A stretch of DNA of 64,000 nt. Origin: Mucilaginibacter sp. Its GTDB lineage: Bacteria; Bacteroidota; Bacteroidia; Sphingobacteriales; Sphingobacteriaceae. Position 1 is the stretch's first letter. The number at the start of each line of letters is the position of its first letter. The notes under the pieces were generated by a model. That model did no database searches. It was given only the letters and a program-made list of their open reading frames with translations, and was not told the origin of the DNA. The DNA lies in assembly GCF_028288205.1 (NCBI RefSeq), contig NZ_JAQBOD010000035.1:1-64000 (forward strand), given 5' to 3'. The position numbers and the translations under genes are program-made. Below, one piece after another: positions 61,928-64,000 of the stretch.

Positions 61928-62545
61928 CTAACACAACGAAGCTATCCGCTCCACAAACTCTGCTAAATGTGTTGATTTTTCGGCTATAATAGGGTCATAA
62001 TTACCTATAATGAGGGTATGCTCTACAATCTCTATCATAAAGTCGTTATCCCTTATATCCATAACCGCGTTCCTGAAATTACGATCCATGCACGTGCTTG
62101 CTTTTGCATGATCATTAACCACCACATAAAAGGTATTGCTGAAGGCTTTATCCTCTTTAAAATCGAGCTCTAAGGGGTGTATTAATTCTAATATTTTGTC
62201 GGTAAGCGTTTCACGACGTATGATTACGCGGCCGAAATTATTTTTTAAATAAGTAAGCCCCCAAACCTGGTGTTCCTGATGATCTGATACATGTTTTACA
62301 CCGTTAAGGTTATAATGTACCTCCACAAATAAAATATACGAATCACCGCAATCCTGTTTGATCACAAACGATCCTCTTAAATTAACGCTCAGGCAGTTTC
62401 TAAATACTTCAAACTGCTCCAGGTTAAAATCAATATGCCCTGTGGGCAGGATATTAAATTCTGCTTTAAGTGCTTTGTAAGTATCGTTATACCTATCTAT
62501 TGTTTCTGTAGTTAGTCCGGTGGTATCAAAAGGATAATTTTCCAT
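61928..62545 (-). CDS. Conserved protein of unknown function
   Basis: 205 residues, no signal peptide, cytoplasmic. Features: a start MENYPFDTTGLTTE, a beta core LSVNLRGSFVIKQDCGDSYI, then HHH-free linker and VHYNLNGVKHVSDHQEHQVWG, and an acidic helical end. No motif indicates catalysis. It converges on the ABC ATPase gene at a 3-bp gap. I cannot place it in a family. Confidence 0.6.
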   Translation of the reverse strand: MENYPFDTTGLTTETIDRYNDTYKALKAEFNILPTGHIDFNLEQFEVFRNCLSVNLRGSFVIKQDCGDSYILFVEVHYNLNGVKHVSDHQEHQVWGLTYLKNNFGRVIIRRETLTDKILELIHPLELDFKEDKAFSNTFYVVVNDHAKASTCMDRNFRNAVMDIRDNDFMIEIVEHTLIIGNYDPIIAEKSTHLAEFVERIASLC

Positions 62546-62581
62546 AACAAGGTTAGCGTTTGTTAAAAGTACATAATCCAG

Positions 62582-62652
62582 ACACGATTTTTAAGATTTA
62601 TTAGATTTTAAAGATTTAATTGTTCAATCTACTAAATCCTAAAAATTGTGTT
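62582..62652. repeat. Word-repeat inverted repeat upstream of the unknown gene
   Basis: ACACGATTTTTAAGATTT at the left pairs with TAAATCCTAAAAATTGTGTT at the right, with AGATTTTAAAGATT words between. It is the gap between two minus-strand genes and may be a terminator of the chitinase-side transcript or leader for 61928. Confidence 0.6.
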
Positions 62653-62656
62653 AAGA

Positions 62657-63643
62657 TCAATATGGTTTCATCTTCCCACAACTGCAAACACAGTTCGGGT
62701 CACTTGCGCCCAGCTTGGCTAAAAAGTGCTTGTAAAAAGCAATACGGTCTTGCATGCCTTGTACGTTATCGCCCTTGTTACATTCAACCCCGCCGTTAAT
62801 AATATCTATCACCATCCCAAAACCCGGAATACGGCCTGCTGCTTTATCACCTGCATTTTGTTTCCATTTACCAATCATTACATCGTGTGCAGATGGTTTG
62901 TGTGTTTGTGGTGTCATCCAAAAATAAATAGCTGCTTTAAACGCCACTACCGGGTCGGTCATAACCAAATCCGGATTGTTCAACAATATTCTATGATCGC
63001 CAAAAATACAATCAGACGCATAGCCGTAATTACCATTATAGCTTAATTGCATAGGGCCGCGGCCATAATATTTTTTGCCTTTAACCGGTGGGTATTCGTC
63101 GCTATCGCTAAAATAATCTAATGAGGTATTACTTTCGTGGGTAAGCATCAGTCCGTCGGTGTAGCTACCATTAAGGCCGTGGCGGGTTTCGTGTGCAATA
63201 TTTGCAAAAAACGCGGCCAACTCCTTTTTATTGGTAAGTATATTACTTTCGGTACAAAAACTTCCGTAATCAACAGTGTAGGTGCTGTCGGGTTTTACTT
63301 TTGCCCAGTGTTCGTTCCAGTATACGTCCTGCCTTACAGTGGTTGTTTTACCTGTGCTTTTGTCGGTACGTATAAACTGGTAAACAGATACTGCGCGGCG
63401 CGTAATTTGTATTTTAATCAAACCCAATTCTTTTACCGCCCTTATAAATGCGCTATAGGTGTAAAAAGGGTTACGTTGCGGAAAAAGATCATTAAATTGT
63501 TTCTCTGTAATTAAATTAAAAGCTACTGCCGGTTTAGGTTTAGCTTCTGTTTTATTTGCGGTACTGCTGCATTTAAAACTCGATAGTAATAATGCCGAAG
63601 CCAGTATTAATATAAATTTGGTTGACAATATGATGAATCTCAT
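62657..63643 (-). CDS. Secreted GH19 chitinase-like protein
   Basis: 328 residues. Hydrophobic signal 1-22; a Cys at 25 (SSFKCSS) does not fit a strict lipobox, so exact processing is open. GH19 lysozyme-like fold from about 40: FNDLFPQRNPFYTYSAFI, catalytic Glu152 in ANIAHETRHG, and KYYGRGPMQLSYNGNYG at 191-207, the conserved GRGxxQL(S/T)xxxNY motif. It ends with a Cys-rich tail (PNCVCSCGK). Family enzymes cleave chitin or peptidoglycan; the absence of a chitin-binding module leaves the substrate open. Confidence 0.85.
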   Translation of the reverse strand: MRFIILSTKFILILASALLLSSFKCSSTANKTEAKPKPAVAFNLITEKQFNDLFPQRNPFYTYSAFIRAVKELGLIKIQITRRAVSVYQFIRTDKSTGKTTTVRQDVYWNEHWAKVKPDSTYTVDYGSFCTESNILTNKKELAAFFANIAHETRHGLNGSYTDGLMLTHESNTSLDYFSDSDEYPPVKGKKYYGRGPMQLSYNGNYGYASDCIFGDHRILLNNPDLVMTDPVVAFKAAIYFWMTPQTHKPSAHDVMIGKWKQNAGDKAAGRIPGFGMVIDIINGGVECNKGDNVQGMQDRIAFYKHFLAKLGASDPNCVCSCGKMKPY

Positions 63644-63767
63644 GGCGTATAGTTATGCGTGAACTATTAATAACGGTAAATATAAAAGCAAGTTTGAAGT
63701 AACCCATAAATATTGTTTAATTATTAACTATGTTTAAATCAATATTTATAAATTGCCGCGTCCCTTA

Positions 63768-64000
63768 TGAAGATATATACCAAAACAGGCGATAAAGGTT
63801 TTACTTCCCTTATAGGCGGTACACGCGTGCCTAAACATCACTTGCGTATTGAAAGCTATGGAACAGTGGATGAGCTAAACAGCTACATAGGGTTGATACG
63901 CGACCAGGAGATTACATTACATGACAAAGATTTTTTAAAACAAATACAGGATAGACTGTTTACTATTGGATCGTCATTAGCTGCCGATCCTGAAAAATCA
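63768..64000 (+). CDS. Start of a PduO-type ATP:cob(I)alamin adenosyltransferase (truncated by window)
   Basis: ATG at 63768; 77 full codons are visible before the window ends. The start MKIYTKTGDKGFTSLIGG has the ATP-binding TKxGDxGxT motif of the PduO family, followed by GTRVPKHHLRIESYGTVDEL (Glu/Asp and Arg positions), then NSYIGLIR. The enzyme adds the adenosyl group to cobalamin. The chitinase-like gene is divergent. The C-terminal part cannot be judged. Confidence 0.93.

Overview
The window reads as chromosomal DNA of a Bacteroidota member, most likely a Sphingobacteriaceae bacterium close to Mucilaginibacter or Pedobacter (inference from gene content; no 16S is present). Supporting signs are a SusC/SusD pair, a type IX secretion C-terminal domain, GIN-domain (DUF2807) proteins, a DUF4290 gene directly before murA, a PorT-type beta-barrel protein, a MurA with Asp at the usual Cys position, and several TAnnTTTG promoter boxes. 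No rRNA, tRNA, CRISPR array, prophage or complete insertion sequence was seen.

Layout. 1-4.1 kb: a truncated gene ending in a tandem peptide repeat, a 55-residue membrane-anchored peptide, a secreted SGNH hydrolase, and a convergent pair of M20 dipeptidase and dipeptide epimerase. 4.1-9.9 kb: DUF4290, murA, a GT39-like glycosyltransferase, DUF486 and a DUF6438 lipoprotein. 9.9-17.3 kb (minus strand): a CBS-domain cysteine/cystathionine synthase, AMP nucleosidase, clpX, clpP, trigger factor and a dihaem cytochrome c. 17.4-24.2 kb: two GIN-domain proteins bracketing an orphan SusC/SusD pair, with a candidate small RNA in the upstream gap. 24.4-36.7 kb: recQ, a TolB-propeller amidohydrolase, a lipoprotein, citrate synthase, a hybrid histidine kinase and a MacB-type permease. 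36.9-46.2 kb: queA, ispD, and a minus-strand run polX-gmhA-hldE2-GT9-OMP-sixA for ADP-heptose and cell-surface work, then HigBA and sppA. 46.2-56 kb: folK, an Hpt protein, purS, pssA, rho, pyrF, a DEDDh/GIY-YIG nuclease, yidC and pyrG. 56-64 kb: two secreted unknowns, kdsB, a deoxynucleoside kinase, trpS, a PlsC-type acyltransferase, gatC, an ABC ATPase, an unknown, a GH19 chitinase-like protein and the start of a PduO-type cobalamin adenosyltransferase.

Most genes are housekeeping. Envelope building is well represented: murA and the dipeptide enzymes (peptidoglycan), gmhA/hldE2/GT9 and kdsB (LPS core), pssA and the PlsC-type acyltransferase (phospholipids), yidC and sppA (membrane proteins). 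Nucleotide supply (pyrF, pyrG, purS, deoxynucleoside kinase, AMP nucleosidase) is scattered among them.

The least explained material lies between and at the edges of genes: (i) a 10-residue peptide repeated four times at the window start; (ii) many intergenic inverted repeats built from locus-specific short words, one of which runs into the ispD reading frame; (iii) a possible promoter-to-terminator small RNA near 18.2-18.3 kb; (iv) a MITE-like element between tig and clpP; (v) a PolX protein in which all three polymerase carboxylates appear to be replaced while the PHP nuclease site is intact. All functional statements come from reading motifs; no searches were run.
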